Shown piece by piece: positions 23,790 to 31,548 of a stretch of 41,236 nucleotides of DNA. The notes below the pieces were generated by a model that saw only the letters and a list, made by a program, of their open reading frames with translations, had not been told where the DNA came from and ran no database searches. Each line of letters opens with the position of its first letter. Position 1 is the first letter of the stretch. Source of the DNA: JBBQAA01 sp038276395 (GTDB lineage: Bacteria; Actinomycetota; Thermoleophilia; Solirubrobacterales; Solirubrobacteraceae). The position numbers and the translations under genes were made by a program. The stretch lies in contig JBBQAA010000057.1 of the NCBI GenBank assembly GCA_038276395.1, positions 1-41,236 on the forward strand, read 5' to 3'.

Positions 23790-25278
23790 GCGCGCGCCCG
23801 ATCTCCGCGACGCCCTGGACGCGGTCGCCGCCGCGCCGCGCGGGCCGCGCGTGGGCGCGTTCTTCGACTACGACGGAACCGTCATCGGCGGGTTCTCGGC
23901 CGCGGCGTTCTACGAGCACCGCCTCCGCCACGCGCAGATCGGCCCCTTCGAGCTCGCCCGCACGCTCCTCGCGCGGCGGCGCGGGCTCGACACCGAGGAG
24001 AGCTTCGTCGCGTTTCTCGAGATCTCGCTCGGCGCCTGGCGCGGGCGCACCGAGGAGGAGCTCGACGAGCTCGGGCGGGAGCTGTTCAAGCACGCCATCG
24101 CCTCCCGCCTGCACCTCGAGGTCTGGCGCCTGGTCGAGGCCCACCGCGCGCGCGGTCACACCATCGTGCTGGCCTCCTCGGCCACCCGCTTCCAGGTCGA
24201 GCCGATGGCGCGGGAGCTCGGCGCCGACCACACGCTGTGCACCGCGGTCGAGGTCGTCGAGGGCCGGCTCACCGGGCGCACGCGCGGCGAGCCGCTGTGG
24301 GCCGGCGGCAAGGCGCGGGCGACGCGGGCGCTGGCCGAGGAGCACGACATCGACCTGGCGCGCTCCTTTGCCTACTCCAACGGCACCGAGGACGTCGAGT
24401 TCCTCGCCCTGGCCGGGCATCCCACCGCCGTCGAGCCCGAGGCCGGCCTGCGCGCGGTGGCCGGGGAGCGCGGCTGGCCGGTCCTCCGCTGCGCCGGGCG
24501 CGGCGGGCTACCGGGGGTGCTCGACACCGTCAGGACCGGCGCGTTCTACGGCGCCTTCGCCGGCGCGGCGGGGATCGGGGCGGGCCTCGGCCTGCTCAAC
24601 CGCTCGCGCGAGACGATGGTCGAGATCGCCGGCGGGGTCGGCTCCGACGTCGGCCTCGCGCTGGCCGGGATCCAGGTCGAGGTCGTCGCGGGCCGCGAGC
24701 ACCTGTGGGCCCAGCGCCCCTGCGTCTTTGCCTTCAACCACCAGTCGAAGCTCGACCCCATCGTCCTCATGAAGCTCCTGCGCGGCGGCTTCACCGGCGT
24801 GGCCAAGGCCGAGGCCAAGAAGGTCCCCGGGTTCGGGCAGTTCTTCCAGCTCGCCGGGGTCGCCTTCGTCGAGCGCGGCAACACCGGGCAGGCGCGCGAC
24901 GCCCTCGAGCCGGCCGTGGCCAAGGTGCGCGACGAGGGCGTCTCGCTCGTCATCGCGCCCGAGGGCACCCGCTCGCCGACCCCGCGCCTAGGGCGCTTCA
25001 AGAAGGGGCCGTTCCACATCGCCATGCAGGCCGGCGTCCCCATGGTGCCGATCGTCATGCGCAACGTCGGTGAGGTCATGTGGCGGGGGGCGCAGACGCT
25101 CAGCCCGGGCACGGTCGAGGTCGCGGTGCTGCCGCCCGTGGCGACCGCGGGCTGGTCGAAGGACACCCTGGATGAGCACATCGCCGGGGTGCGGGAGATG
25201 TTCCTCGTCACGCTGGCCGACTGGCCCGGCGAGGCGTCGGCGCCGCCGCGCCGGCGACCGCGGGAGCGCGTGCGATGA
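23773..25278 (+). CDS. plsC: HAD-IB phosphatase / 1-acylglycerol-3-phosphate acyltransferase fusion
   Basis: A 501-residue two-domain protein. Residues 20-250 are a HAD-IB (phosphoserine-phosphatase-like) domain with F-F-D-Y-D-G-T (Asp32, Asp34), S-S-A-T in motif II and Y-S-N-G-T-E-D-V-E in motif IV. After a hydrophobic glycine/alanine stretch comes PlsC: N-H-Q-S-K-L-D with His323 and Asp328, F-V-E-R-G-N, and P-E-G-T-R-S. PlsC adds the second acyl chain to give phosphatidate. The HAD part might remove phosphate from a lipid, but that is inference. The same fusion is Rv2483c in M. tuberculosis. The start is firm: AGGAGG lies 6 bases before the ATG, inside the end of plsB, making this the one perfect ribosome site I noticed here. 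Confidence 0.92.
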   Translation: MPGSHERAPDLRDALDAVAAAPRGPRVGAFFDYDGTVIGGFSAAAFYEHRLRHAQIGPFELARTLLARRRGLDTEESFVAFLEISLGAWRGRTEEELDELGRELFKHAIASRLHLEVWRLVEAHRARGHTIVLASSATRFQVEPMARELGADHTLCTAVEVVEGRLTGRTRGEPLWAGGKARATRALAEEHDIDLARSFAYSNGTEDVEFLALAGHPTAVEPEAGLRAVAGERGWPVLRCAGRGGLPGVLDTVRTGAFYGAFAGAAGIGAGLGLLNRSRETMVEIAGGVGSDVGLALAGIQVEVVAGREHLWAQRPCVFAFNHQSKLDPIVLMKLLRGGFTGVAKAEAKKVPGFGQFFQLAGVAFVERGNTGQARDALEPAVAKVRDEGVSLVIAPEGTRSPTPRLGRFKKGPFHIAMQAGVPMVPIVMRNVGEVMWRGAQTLSPGTVEVAVLPPVATAGWSKDTLDEHIAGVREMFLVTLADWPGEASAPPRRRPRERVR

Positions 25279-26285
25279 GCCGCGAAGTCAACGTCACCGT
25301 GCTCGGCGGCGGCTCGTGGGGCACCACGGTCGCCTCGCTGGCGGCCAAGAACACGCCGACGCGCCTGTGGGCGCGCCAGGCCGAGGTCGCCGCGGAGATC
25401 ACCGAGCAGCACACGAACGAGAAGTACCTGGACGACCGCGAGCTGACGGCCGGTCTGACGGCCACCGCCGACCTCGAGGAGGCGCTCTCGACCGCCGACG
25501 TGCTCGTCGTCGGGGTCCCCTCCCACTCGATCCGGGAGGTGCTCGGCGAGGCGGCTCCCCACCTGCGGCCCTGGGTCCCCGTCGTCTCCCTGGCCAAGGG
25601 CCTCGAGACCAAGACGCGGATGCGCCCGACGCAGGTCATCGCCGAGGTGCTCGAGGGCCACCCCGTCGGCCTCCTCGCCGGGCCGAACCTGGCCAAGGAG
25701 ATCCTCGACGGCTACGCGGCGGCCTCGGTCATCGCCATGCGCGACGAGGCGGCGGCCTGCTCCCTGCAGCCGCTCTTCCACTCCCCGCGCTTTCGCGTCT
25801 ACCGCAACGACGATCTCGTCGGCTCAGAGCTCGGCGGCGTGCTCAAGAACATCGTCGCGATCGCCATGGGGATGGCCGACGGGCTCGGCGTGGGCGACAA
25901 CACCCGGGCCATGGTGCTCTCGCGCGGGCTGGCGGAGATGACGCGGCTCGGCGAGGCGATGGGCGGCGAGGCGCGCACGTTCGCCGGGCTCACCGGGCTC
26001 GGGGATCTCATGGCCACCTGCTCGAGCAAGCAGTCGCGCAACCGGCGGATCGGCGAGGAGCTGGCCCGGGACAAGACGCTCGAGGAGGCGATCGAGGCGC
26101 TCGGCCAGGTCGCCGAGGGCGTCAAGACGGCGAGCACGGTCATGGAGCTCGCCGAGGAGTACGACGTCGAGATGCCGATCGCCGCCGAGGTCGACGCCGT
26201 CGTCAACGACGGCCGCCACCCGCGCGACGCCTACCGCGGGCTGATGCGCCCGACCGCCCAGCACGAACTGCACGGGGTCGCATGA
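25275..26285 (+). CDS. gpsA: Glycerol-3-phosphate dehydrogenase [NAD(P)+]
   Basis: A 336-residue cytoplasmic enzyme that reduces dihydroxyacetone phosphate to sn-glycerol-3-phosphate, the backbone of glycerolipids. The N-terminal NAD(P) motif is V-L-G-G-G-S-W-G-T-T. Further family segments are V-V-G-V-P-S-H, L-A-K-G-L-E, A-G-P-N-L-A-K-E, the catalytic Lys region G-G-V-L-K-N-I-V-A-I-A, and the C-terminal T-F-A-G-L-T-G-L-G-D-L and N-R-R-I-G. Usually the motif reads G-P-S-x-A-K-E; here it is G-P-N-L-A-K-E, a small variation. The ATG overlaps the PlsC stop (ATGA), and its own stop overlaps the WS/DGAT start. The operon position makes it the dedicated supplier of glycerol-3-phosphate for the preceding acyltransferases. 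Confidence 0.96.
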   Translation: MSREVNVTVLGGGSWGTTVASLAAKNTPTRLWARQAEVAAEITEQHTNEKYLDDRELTAGLTATADLEEALSTADVLVVGVPSHSIREVLGEAAPHLRPWVPVVSLAKGLETKTRMRPTQVIAEVLEGHPVGLLAGPNLAKEILDGYAAASVIAMRDEAAACSLQPLFHSPRFRVYRNDDLVGSELGGVLKNIVAIAMGMADGLGVGDNTRAMVLSRGLAEMTRLGEAMGGEARTFAGLTGLGDLMATCSSKQSRNRRIGEELARDKTLEEAIEALGQVAEGVKTASTVMELAEEYDVEMPIAAEVDAVVNDGRHPRDAYRGLMRPTAQHELHGVA

Positions 26286-27754
26286 GCACGAGCACGAAGC
26301 CCCCCCGCCAGCCGCGCCGCCCGGGCTCGGACCCCGAGAAGGATCGCCCGGTCTCCTGGGGCGCCCAGCGCGACATGAACGCGCTCGAGGCGCTCATGTG
26401 GCGCGCCGAGGCCGACCCGCGCCTGCGCTCGACGATCGTCGCCGTCGAGGTCCTCGACCGGCTGCCCGAGTGGGACCGCTTCCTCGCGGCGCACGACTGG
26501 GCCACGCGGCTAATCCCCCGCTTCCGGATGCGCGTCACCGAGCCCCTCCTCGGCCTCGGCCGCCCGGCCTGGACGGTGGACGAGGACTTCGATCTGCACT
26601 ACCACGTGCGCCGTATCGGCCTGCCCTCACCGGGCAGCATGGGCGAGCTCCTGGCCGCCGCCGAGCAGATCGCGATGACGCCGTTCGACAAGCATCGCCC
26701 GCCGTGGGAGTCGGTGCTCGTGGACGGGCTGCCGGACGGCCAGGCGGCCTACATCCTGAAGCTGCACCACTCGACGACCGACGGCGTCGGCGCCACCCAG
26801 CTCCTGGGGATGCTCCACTCGCGCACGCGCGAGCCCGATCCCGAGAAGCCCCAGCCGCTGCCGCCCCCGCCCGACACCGGCTCCCCGCTCGGGCTGCTCG
26901 CGCGCCAGCTCGCGGGCGACGCCCGCGCCGCCGGCGGAGTCCTGACCGGTGTCGCCGGCCGCGCCGGCGCGCTTCGCCGCCCGGATCGCGCGGCCCGGGA
27001 CGCCGGGCGCTATGCGGGCTCGCTGCGGCGCGTCCTCTCCGACCCCGACGGCGACCCCTCCCCCCTCCTGGCCGGGCGCAGCCTGTCGTGGCGCTTTCAG
27101 GCGCTCGACCTCGCCTTCGCCGACCTGCGCGGCGCGGGCAAGGCCGCGGGCAGCTCGCTGAACGACGCCTTCGTGGCCGCGCTCATGGGCGGCTTTCGGC
27201 GCTACCACGAGGAGCTCGGGAGCCCGATCGAGACGATGCCCGTGGCCATGCCGATCTCCGTCCGCCGCGACGACGACTTTGAGGGGGGCAACCGCTTCGT
27301 CGGCGCCCGCTTCCCGGGGCCCGTGGGGATCGAGGACCCCGCCGAGCGGATCAAGGCGATTGCCGAGATCGTGCGGGCGGCGCGCGGCGAGCCGGCGATC
27401 GAGGGCATGGGCCTGGCCACGCCGCTCATCTCCCGCCTTCCGGGCCTCGTGATCTCCCAGCTCGCGGGCGGTCTCACGCGCGGCAACGACCTGCAGGCCT
27501 CGAACGTCCCGGGCATCCGCGAGGATGTCTACCTGGCGGGCGCGCGCATCGAGCGCGCCTACCCGTTCGCCCCCCTGCCGGGCTGCGCGGCGATGATCAC
27601 GCTCGTCAGCCACCGGGACCTGTGCTGCGTGGGCGTGAACCTCGACCCGGCGGCGATCACCGAGCCCGACCGCTTCGGGCGCTGCCTGGCCGAGGGCTTC
27701 TCCGAGGTGCTCGCGCTGCACCCCGGCGCCGCCGCCCCCGTCCGCCGCCGATAG
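26282..27754 (+). CDS. Wax ester synthase/diacylglycerol acyltransferase (WS/DGAT)
   Basis: A 490-residue acyltransferase that makes triacylglycerol or wax esters from acyl-CoA. The N-terminal domain has M-N-A-L-E-A-L-M-W-R in place of the usual D-x-x-F start and the catalytic H-H-S-T-T-D-G (His162, His163, Asp167), a good match to HHxxxDG. Later family markers are L-N-D-A-F-V-A-A-L, P-V-A-M-P-I-S-V-R, N-V-P-G and the closing C-V-G-V-N. A charged, proline-rich tail of about 20 residues comes before the fold. The ATG overlaps the gpsA stop. In M. tuberculosis the neighbouring Rv2482c-Rv2484c genes are plsB2, plsC and a WS/DGAT, so this is a conserved lipid-storage grouping, here with gpsA inserted. 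The gene ends 25 bases before convergent modC. Confidence 0.92.
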   Translation: MSTSTKPPRQPRRPGSDPEKDRPVSWGAQRDMNALEALMWRAEADPRLRSTIVAVEVLDRLPEWDRFLAAHDWATRLIPRFRMRVTEPLLGLGRPAWTVDEDFDLHYHVRRIGLPSPGSMGELLAAAEQIAMTPFDKHRPPWESVLVDGLPDGQAAYILKLHHSTTDGVGATQLLGMLHSRTREPDPEKPQPLPPPPDTGSPLGLLARQLAGDARAAGGVLTGVAGRAGALRRPDRAARDAGRYAGSLRRVLSDPDGDPSPLLAGRSLSWRFQALDLAFADLRGAGKAAGSSLNDAFVAALMGGFRRYHEELGSPIETMPVAMPISVRRDDDFEGGNRFVGARFPGPVGIEDPAERIKAIAEIVRAARGEPAIEGMGLATPLISRLPGLVISQLAGGLTRGNDLQASNVPGIREDVYLAGARIERAYPFAPLPGCAAMITLVSHRDLCCVGVNLDPAAITEPDRFGRCLAEGFSEVLALHPGAAAPVRRR

Positions 27755-27768
27755 GGGGACGGTCCCCC
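27754..27768. terminator. Possible two-way terminator hairpin
   Basis: GGGGGA and TCCCCC form a 6-bp GC-rich stem with a CGG loop directly after the WS/DGAT stop and before convergent modC. No T run follows on either side, so it would be an actinobacterial U-less hairpin if it acts as a terminator. Confidence 0.45.
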
Positions 27769-27779
27769 GCCATGCCGGC

Positions 27780-28844
27780 TCATCGCGCCACGAGCCGCGT
27801 GGCCGCCGCCTTCCACACCGCGAGGACGCGACCGCCGGGCGCGAGCCCGAGCCGCTCGGCGGAGGCCGCGGTCACCTCGGCCACGAGCGGCTGGGGCGCC
27901 GCCAGCCCGACGCGCGCGCGGCCGGCGATCGTCGTCACGGAGACGATTCCGACCTCGAGCCGGTTCTGCGCCGAGTCGTCCGCGCGGGACCCGAGCGGCG
28001 CCAGCGTGATCTCCCAGGGATAGACCGTCGCGGCGACGGGGCCTTCGTGCCGGTCGAGGCTCGTTACCACGCCACCGCCCTCGAGCGCGACGTCGGTGAG
28101 CCCGCCCGCGCCCGGACGGGCCCGACCGGTTAGCACCACCGCGCCGCTGAAGTCGGCGACGAAGGCGGACGCCGGGCTCGCCGCGAGCTCGGCCGGCGTC
28201 CCCTCCTGCACCACCCGTCCGGCGTCGATGACGGCCACGCGATCCCCGAGCAGCGCGGCCTCGGCGAAGTCATGGGTGACGAGGAGCGTCGGCACGGAGG
28301 CCGCCGCGAGCGCGCCGGCGAGCGTCCGCGCCGCCGCGGCGCGCGTGCGGGTGTCGAGCGCGGCCAGGGGCTCGTCGAGCAGGAGCACGGAGGGCTCGGG
28401 CGCGAGCGCGCGCGCGAGCGCGACCCGCTGGCGCTCCCCGCCCGAAAGCACCGCCGGGCGGCGATCGGCGAGCGCCTCGACGCCGAAGCGCTCGAGGCCC
28501 GCGCGCGCCCGCGCGCGCCGCTGCGCCCGCGGCCGCCCGCGCAGCCCGAAGGCGACGGTCTCGAGCGCGCTCAGGTGCCCGAAGAGCGCGTAGTCCTGGA
28601 ACAGATACCCGCACCCGCGGGCCTCCGGGGGAACGTCGATTCCCGCCGCGACGTCGAGCCAGGTCTCATCGCCGCACGCGACCCTTCCCGCCGCCGGACG
28701 CGCGAGCCCCGCGACGGCGCGCAGGACGCTCGTCTTGCCCGCGCCGGACGGACCCGCCAGCGCCAGGGTCTCCCCCGGGGCGACGCTCAGCGCGACGTCG
28801 AGCGACAGCTCGCCGAGCCGCGTGCGAAGCTCAGCGCGCAGCAC
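27780..28844 (-). CDS. modC: Molybdate ABC transporter ATP-binding protein
   Basis: A 354-residue ATPase that powers molybdate import on the cytoplasmic face. The ABC domain (1-235) has Walker A G-P-S-G-A-G-K-T, Q-loop F-Q-D-Y-A-L-F, signature L-S-G-G-E-R-Q-R, Walker B V-L-L-L-D-E-P and switch His in V-T-H-D. The C-terminal 110 residues form a TOBE/Mop-type domain (N-R-L-E-V-G-I-V-S-V, then V-A-E-V-T), as in ModC, which senses bound oxyanion. The start is the GTG at 28844, overlapping modB by 14 bases. The order modA-modB-modC on the minus strand is the standard operon. Tungstate or sulfate importers have similar ATPases, but the TOBE domain and the neighbouring Mop regulator favour molybdate. 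Confidence 0.92.
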   Translation of the reverse strand: MLRAELRTRLGELSLDVALSVAPGETLALAGPSGAGKTSVLRAVAGLARPAAGRVACGDETWLDVAAGIDVPPEARGCGYLFQDYALFGHLSALETVAFGLRGRPRAQRRARARAGLERFGVEALADRRPAVLSGGERQRVALARALAPEPSVLLLDEPLAALDTRTRAAAARTLAGALAAASVPTLLVTHDFAEAALLGDRVAVIDAGRVVQEGTPAELAASPASAFVADFSGAVVLTGRARPGAGGLTDVALEGGGVVTSLDRHEGPVAATVYPWEITLAPLGSRADDSAQNRLEVGIVSVTTIAGRARVGLAAPQPLVAEVTAASAERLGLAPGGRVLAVWKAAATRLVAR

Positions 28845-29637
28845 CGCCGAGCGCCCCCGAGCCGTCGCCGAGCTTCACCGCGGCGAGCAGGGCGAAGGAG
28901 ACCGCGACGAGCACGGCGGACAGGGCCAGCGCGCCGTCGAAGTCCGTCGCGAAGCGGTCGTAGATGGCGAGCGGGACGGTCTGCGTGATCCCGCGGAAGG
29001 AACCGGCGAACATCAGCGTGGCGCCGAACTCCCCGAGCGCGCGCCCCCAGGCGAGCGCCAGCCCAGCCGTCAGCCCCCCGCGCGCGGCGGGGATCGCCAC
29101 CCGCCACCAGGTCGCGGCGGGACCGGCGCCGAGCGTGCGCGAGGCCTCAAGCCAGGCGGGGTCGACGGCGGCGAAGGCGGACTGCGCCTGGCGCAGGTAG
29201 AACGGCGCGGCGACGAACACGAGCGCCACCACGACCCCGGCGGTGGCGAGCACGAGCTGGACGTGGGCATCGGCCACCGCGCCGCCGAGCAGTCCCCTGG
29301 GCCCGAGCGCGGCGAGCAGGCCGATCCCGGCCACCGCGGGCGGCAGCACGAGCGGCAGCTCGAGGAGCGTGACGACCGCGGCTCGTCCGCGAAAGCTCCG
29401 GGTGGCGAGCAGGTAGGCGGCCGGCGTGCCCACGACCACGATGACGGCGATCGCGATCGCGGTCGTCTCGAGGCTGAGGCGCAGCGCGGCGGCGGAGGCG
29501 CCGTCCCCGAGCGAGCCGGCGATGCGCCCCGGGCTCGTGTCCGCGAAGATCGCGACCACGGGCAGGACGAGGAAGGCGAGCGTCACCGTCAGCGCGGCGG
29601 TGAGCGCCGGGATGAACCAGCCGTGGCGCCCGGTCAT
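28831..29637 (-). CDS. modB: Molybdate ABC transporter permease
   Basis: A 268-residue inner-membrane permease with six or so helices. The first runs from about residue 10 (I-P-A-L-T-A-A-L-T-V-T-L-A-F-L). The P-L-V-L-P-P-A-V-A-G-I-G-L-L motif at about 95-110 is typical of ModB and CysT/W proteins. The ATPase-contact (EAA) loop is E-A-S-R-T-L-G-A-G with W-R-V-A-I-P-A-A, followed by G-R-A-L-G-E-F-G-A-T, another ModB signature. The ATG overlaps the modA stop (ATGA) and the end overlaps the modC start, so the three subunits are translationally coupled. The length is in the upper normal range (about 220-280). Confidence 0.92.
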   Translation of the reverse strand: MTGRHGWFIPALTAALTVTLAFLVLPVVAIFADTSPGRIAGSLGDGASAAALRLSLETTAIAIAVIVVVGTPAAYLLATRSFRGRAAVVTLLELPLVLPPAVAGIGLLAALGPRGLLGGAVADAHVQLVLATAGVVVALVFVAAPFYLRQAQSAFAAVDPAWLEASRTLGAGPAATWWRVAIPAARGGLTAGLALAWGRALGEFGATLMFAGSFRGITQTVPLAIYDRFATDFDGALALSAVLVAVSFALLAAVKLGDGSGALGGAAR

Positions 29638-30386
29638 GGCGCGGGCAGGAAGCCCGCGGCGCGCAGATCCCGCTCCCCCCGGCCGTGCAGCAGGCCGGCG
29701 ATGAACCGCCGGGCCTGTGCCGCGTGGCGGGCGCCCTTGACCACGGCGACACCGTAGGCGACCTTCGGCTGCAGCGAGGCCGGGAGCGAGATCGCCCGGA
29801 GCTTCCCGTTCGTGGCCCTGACGTCGGTGACGTAGGTAAAGCCCGCGTCGACCGCTCCCTGGGTGAGCTTGCCGACGATCCCCGCCACGTCGGGCTCGTT
29901 CGAGCGGATGTTGGCCTCGATCGCCGCCCGCTCGGTACGCGGCAGCAGCGCCAGCGTCTCCCGGGTGTAGGCGCCGATCGGCACGGCCGGCGAGCCGGCG
30001 GCGATCGTCACACCCGGCTTCGTCAGGTCTTCAAGACTCGTGATCTTCGAGCCCGCGGGGACGGCGAGCACGAACCGGTTGGCCGCGAACACCGTCGGCC
30101 GCTCGACCTTCCCCTCCGTGAAGAGGGCCTCGGGCAGCTTCGTGTTGGCCGACGCGAACACATCCGGCGTGACGCCCTGGCGGATCTGCGCGGCGAGCTG
30201 ATCCGAGCCGGCGAAGGAGAGCTTGACGTCGGCCTCGGGAAACTGCTTCCCGTAGTCCGTGAAGGCCTTGGTCAGCGAGGAGGCGGCGGACACGACGAGC
30301 GGCGGCCGGCTCGAGGACGCCGCGGAGGACCCGCAGGCGGCGACGGCGAGCGGAAGCAGGAGGACGGCAGCGAGGTTCTTGCGCAT
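29634..30386 (-). CDS. modA: Molybdate-binding lipoprotein of the ABC transporter
   Basis: A 250-residue substrate-binding protein. The signal peptide M-R-K-N-L-A-A-V-L-L-L-P-L-A-V ends in the lipobox A-V-A-A-C-G-S-S, so it is anchored at Cys18. The mature protein has V-S-A-A-S-S-L (oxyanion contact Ser), L-S-F-A-G-S-D-Q-L-A-A-Q-I, D-V-F-A-S-A-N, L-A-V-P-A-G and P-V-G-x-Y-like P-I-G-A-Y-T, all family markers. It ends F-L-P-A-P, close to the usual G-F-x-x-P of ModA. The ATG is 35 bases from the divergent Mop regulator, and no riboswitch would fit in that gap. Control by the divergent gene is plausible. Confidence 0.93.
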   Translation of the reverse strand: MRKNLAAVLLLPLAVAACGSSAASSSRPPLVVSAASSLTKAFTDYGKQFPEADVKLSFAGSDQLAAQIRQGVTPDVFASANTKLPEALFTEGKVERPTVFAANRFVLAVPAGSKITSLEDLTKPGVTIAAGSPAVPIGAYTRETLALLPRTERAAIEANIRSNEPDVAGIVGKLTQGAVDAGFTYVTDVRATNGKLRAISLPASLQPKVAYGVAVVKGARHAAQARRFIAGLLHGRGERDLRAAGFLPAP

Positions 30387-30421
30387 GTGCCTAAGGATTG
30401 CATAGGTATTCTTCCGTGCCG

Positions 30422-30835
30422 ATGAACGAGCCCGATCTTGCTGCGGATGCCGCCGGCGCGCCCGCCGGCGCCCTCCGGATCGGCGCGGCGGCCGCGGCGC
30501 TCGGGGTGAGCGCCGACACCCTCCGGCGCTGGGAGAAGGCCGGCCGGATCGCCTTCGAGCGCCGCGCGGGGCAGCGCTACGTCCCCGCGCCCGAGCTCGC
30601 CCGGTTGCTGCGCGGGCGCCGCCCGCGCGAGAGTTCGAGCGCGCGTAACCGGCTCGAGGGCGTCGTCGTCGCGGTCACGCGCGACAAGGTCATGGCCCAG
30701 GTCGAGCTCGCCTGCGGCCCCTACCGCGTCGTCTCGCTCATGTCCCGCGAGGCGGCCGACGAGCTCGAGCTCGCCCCGGGAAAGCTCGCCAGCGCGGTCG
30801 TCAAGTCGACCAACGTCGTCATCGAAGCCTCGTAA
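30422..30835 (+). CDS. HTH-Mop regulator, likely molybdate-responsive
   Basis: A 137-residue two-domain protein. Residues about 19-70 form a MerR/excisionase-like helix-turn-helix: R-I-G-A-A-A-A-A-L-G-V-S-A-D-T-L-R-R-W-E-K-A-G with Q-R-Y-V-P as the wing. Residues about 72-137 are a single Mop/TOBE domain (N-R-L-E-G-V-V-V-A-V, V-S-L-M-S-R-E, and the closing V-V-K-S-T-N-V-V-I), the fold that binds molybdate in ModE and Mop proteins. It is therefore much shorter than ModE and uses another DNA-binding head. The start is the ATG at 30422 or the GTG at 30416; TATTCT at 30407-30412 is a possible -10 box. It lies divergent from modA and 12 bases before the tRNA gene. Confidence 0.85.
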   Translation: MNEPDLAADAAGAPAGALRIGAAAAALGVSADTLRRWEKAGRIAFERRAGQRYVPAPELARLLRGRRPRESSSARNRLEGVVVAVTRDKVMAQVELACGPYRVVSLMSREAADELELAPGKLASAVVKSTNVVIEAS

Positions 30836-30847
30836 GCTGACCTCCCC

Positions 30848-30921
30848 GCCGGAGTAGCTCAGTCGGTTAGAGCAGCGGAATCATAATCCGCGTGTCGGGG
30901 GTTCGAGTCCCTCCTCCGGCA
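30848..30921 (+). tRNA. tRNA with anticodon CAT (elongator Met or Ile2)
   Basis: A 74-base cloverleaf. Acceptor arms are GCCGGAG (30848-30854) and CTCCGGC (30914-30920), with discriminator A at 30921. The D arm is GCTCAGTCGGTTAGAGC, the anticodon stem is GCGGA/TCCGC with loop ATCATAA (anticodon 30882-30884), and the T arm is GGGGG/CCCTC with loop TTCGAGT. The 3' CCA is not encoded. The first base pair is G-C, so it is not a bacterial initiator, which has an unpaired 1-72. CAT leaves elongator methionine or, after lysidine modification, isoleucine (AUA). The sequence alone does not settle this for me; Met is slightly more likely. Confidence 0.93.
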
Positions 30922-31089
30922 TCGTTCTGCCTGCAAATGCGCGCTTTCTGAGCTAAGGGACAGCCGGATTAGTGAACGCCGACTCAGCCGGACAGACAGC
31001 GCCGCAGGACAGTCCTACCTCATTTCCGTAGTTCGAATCTTGCAGGACTTTCGCGACCGCGAGTGAGCGACATGATGCTGTTGCCTGTG

Positions 31090-31115
31090 GGTACCTCGGG
31101 GTTCCCCTGGGTACC
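31090..31115. repeat. Imperfect inverted repeat (hairpin)
   Basis: GGTACC at 31090-31095 and again at 31110-31115 (each self-complementary) enclose GGGG and CCCC, giving an interrupted stem with a tiny loop. GAAAA follows. It may be a terminator-like structure for the tRNA transcript, though it lies 170 bases away. Confidence 0.4.
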
Positions 31116-31126
31116 GAAAAGCGCAT

Positions 31127-31152
31127 TCCTACCCCACGCTCCTACCCCACGC
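31127..31152. repeat. Perfect 13-base tandem duplication
   Basis: TCCTACCCCACGC occurs twice without spacer (31127-31139 and 31140-31152). It is the only clean tandem repeat I noticed in the gene-poor stretch and may be a slippage product or a small binding site. Confidence 0.6.
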
Positions 31153-31548
31153 GGGCCGCGTGAGCAAGCCGCTTGCCAGCCTCGCCCCGGGACTCCCCGA
31201 GGTTGTCCGCCGGTGGCATGCCAGGCCAGGATCTGCGCGCGGCCGGGGAAACGAAAACTGGGATCCGGCTAGTCGTCGCGATTCTTCCGTCGGCCCGGAT
31301 TTCACATCTGTGATGCCACGGACCCGCGGCTTTCCGACCCCCGGACCGGCCGTTCGTACCAAGCGGCGAGCATGCCCGGACGCTAAGCGTCCCTTTGCAG
31401 ACTGCGGACGACCACGCCGCGGCCGGACCCAGGGAGCGGCCGCAACCCTGCACTTGAGGAGCGGCGCAGGCCGCGGGCTCGGCCGCCGCGCTCGTTTGGG
31501 CCTGCCCCTTCGCATGGAAGCGGCCGCTGAGGAGTGCGTCCCGGGCGG

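Larger units (their letters stand above)
30922..31548. other. Gene-poor stretch downstream of the tRNA
   Basis: About 630 bases with no gene that I can support on either strand. Base use is more mixed than to the left. It contains a hairpin (31090-31115) and a 13-base tandem repeat (31127-31152). A short open reading from the tRNA end to about 31065 (ending in an R-I-L-Q-D-F-R-D-R-E-like peptide) could be a gene tail but has no start. The place just 3' of a tRNA is a common insertion site for mobile DNA, yet no integrase and no clear copy of the tRNA 3' end is visible. Confidence 0.5.

Noticed and set aside
30387..30421. Possible molybdenum-cofactor riboswitch or ModE box before modA
   Set aside because: The gap is only 35 bases, too short for the riboswitch, and I see no TATATA-type ModE palindrome.
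31031..31039. GTTCGAATC resembling a tRNA T-loop, possibly a partial attachment-site copy
   Set aside because: Only nine bases match a common T-arm theme and the flanks do not resemble the neighbouring tRNA end.
30922..31065. Short open reading after the tRNA ending in a helix-like peptide (Q-S-Y-L-I-S-V-V-R-I-L-Q-D-F)
   Set aside because: It is only about 48 codons, with no start codon, ribosome site or family match that I can name. It may be a remnant, but the evidence is too thin.
31302..31313. TCACA-TC-TGTGA, CRP-like palindrome
   Set aside because: CRP-type sites read TGTGA-N6-TCACA; here the arms are reversed with a 2-base spacer, and no promoter or gene is next to it.
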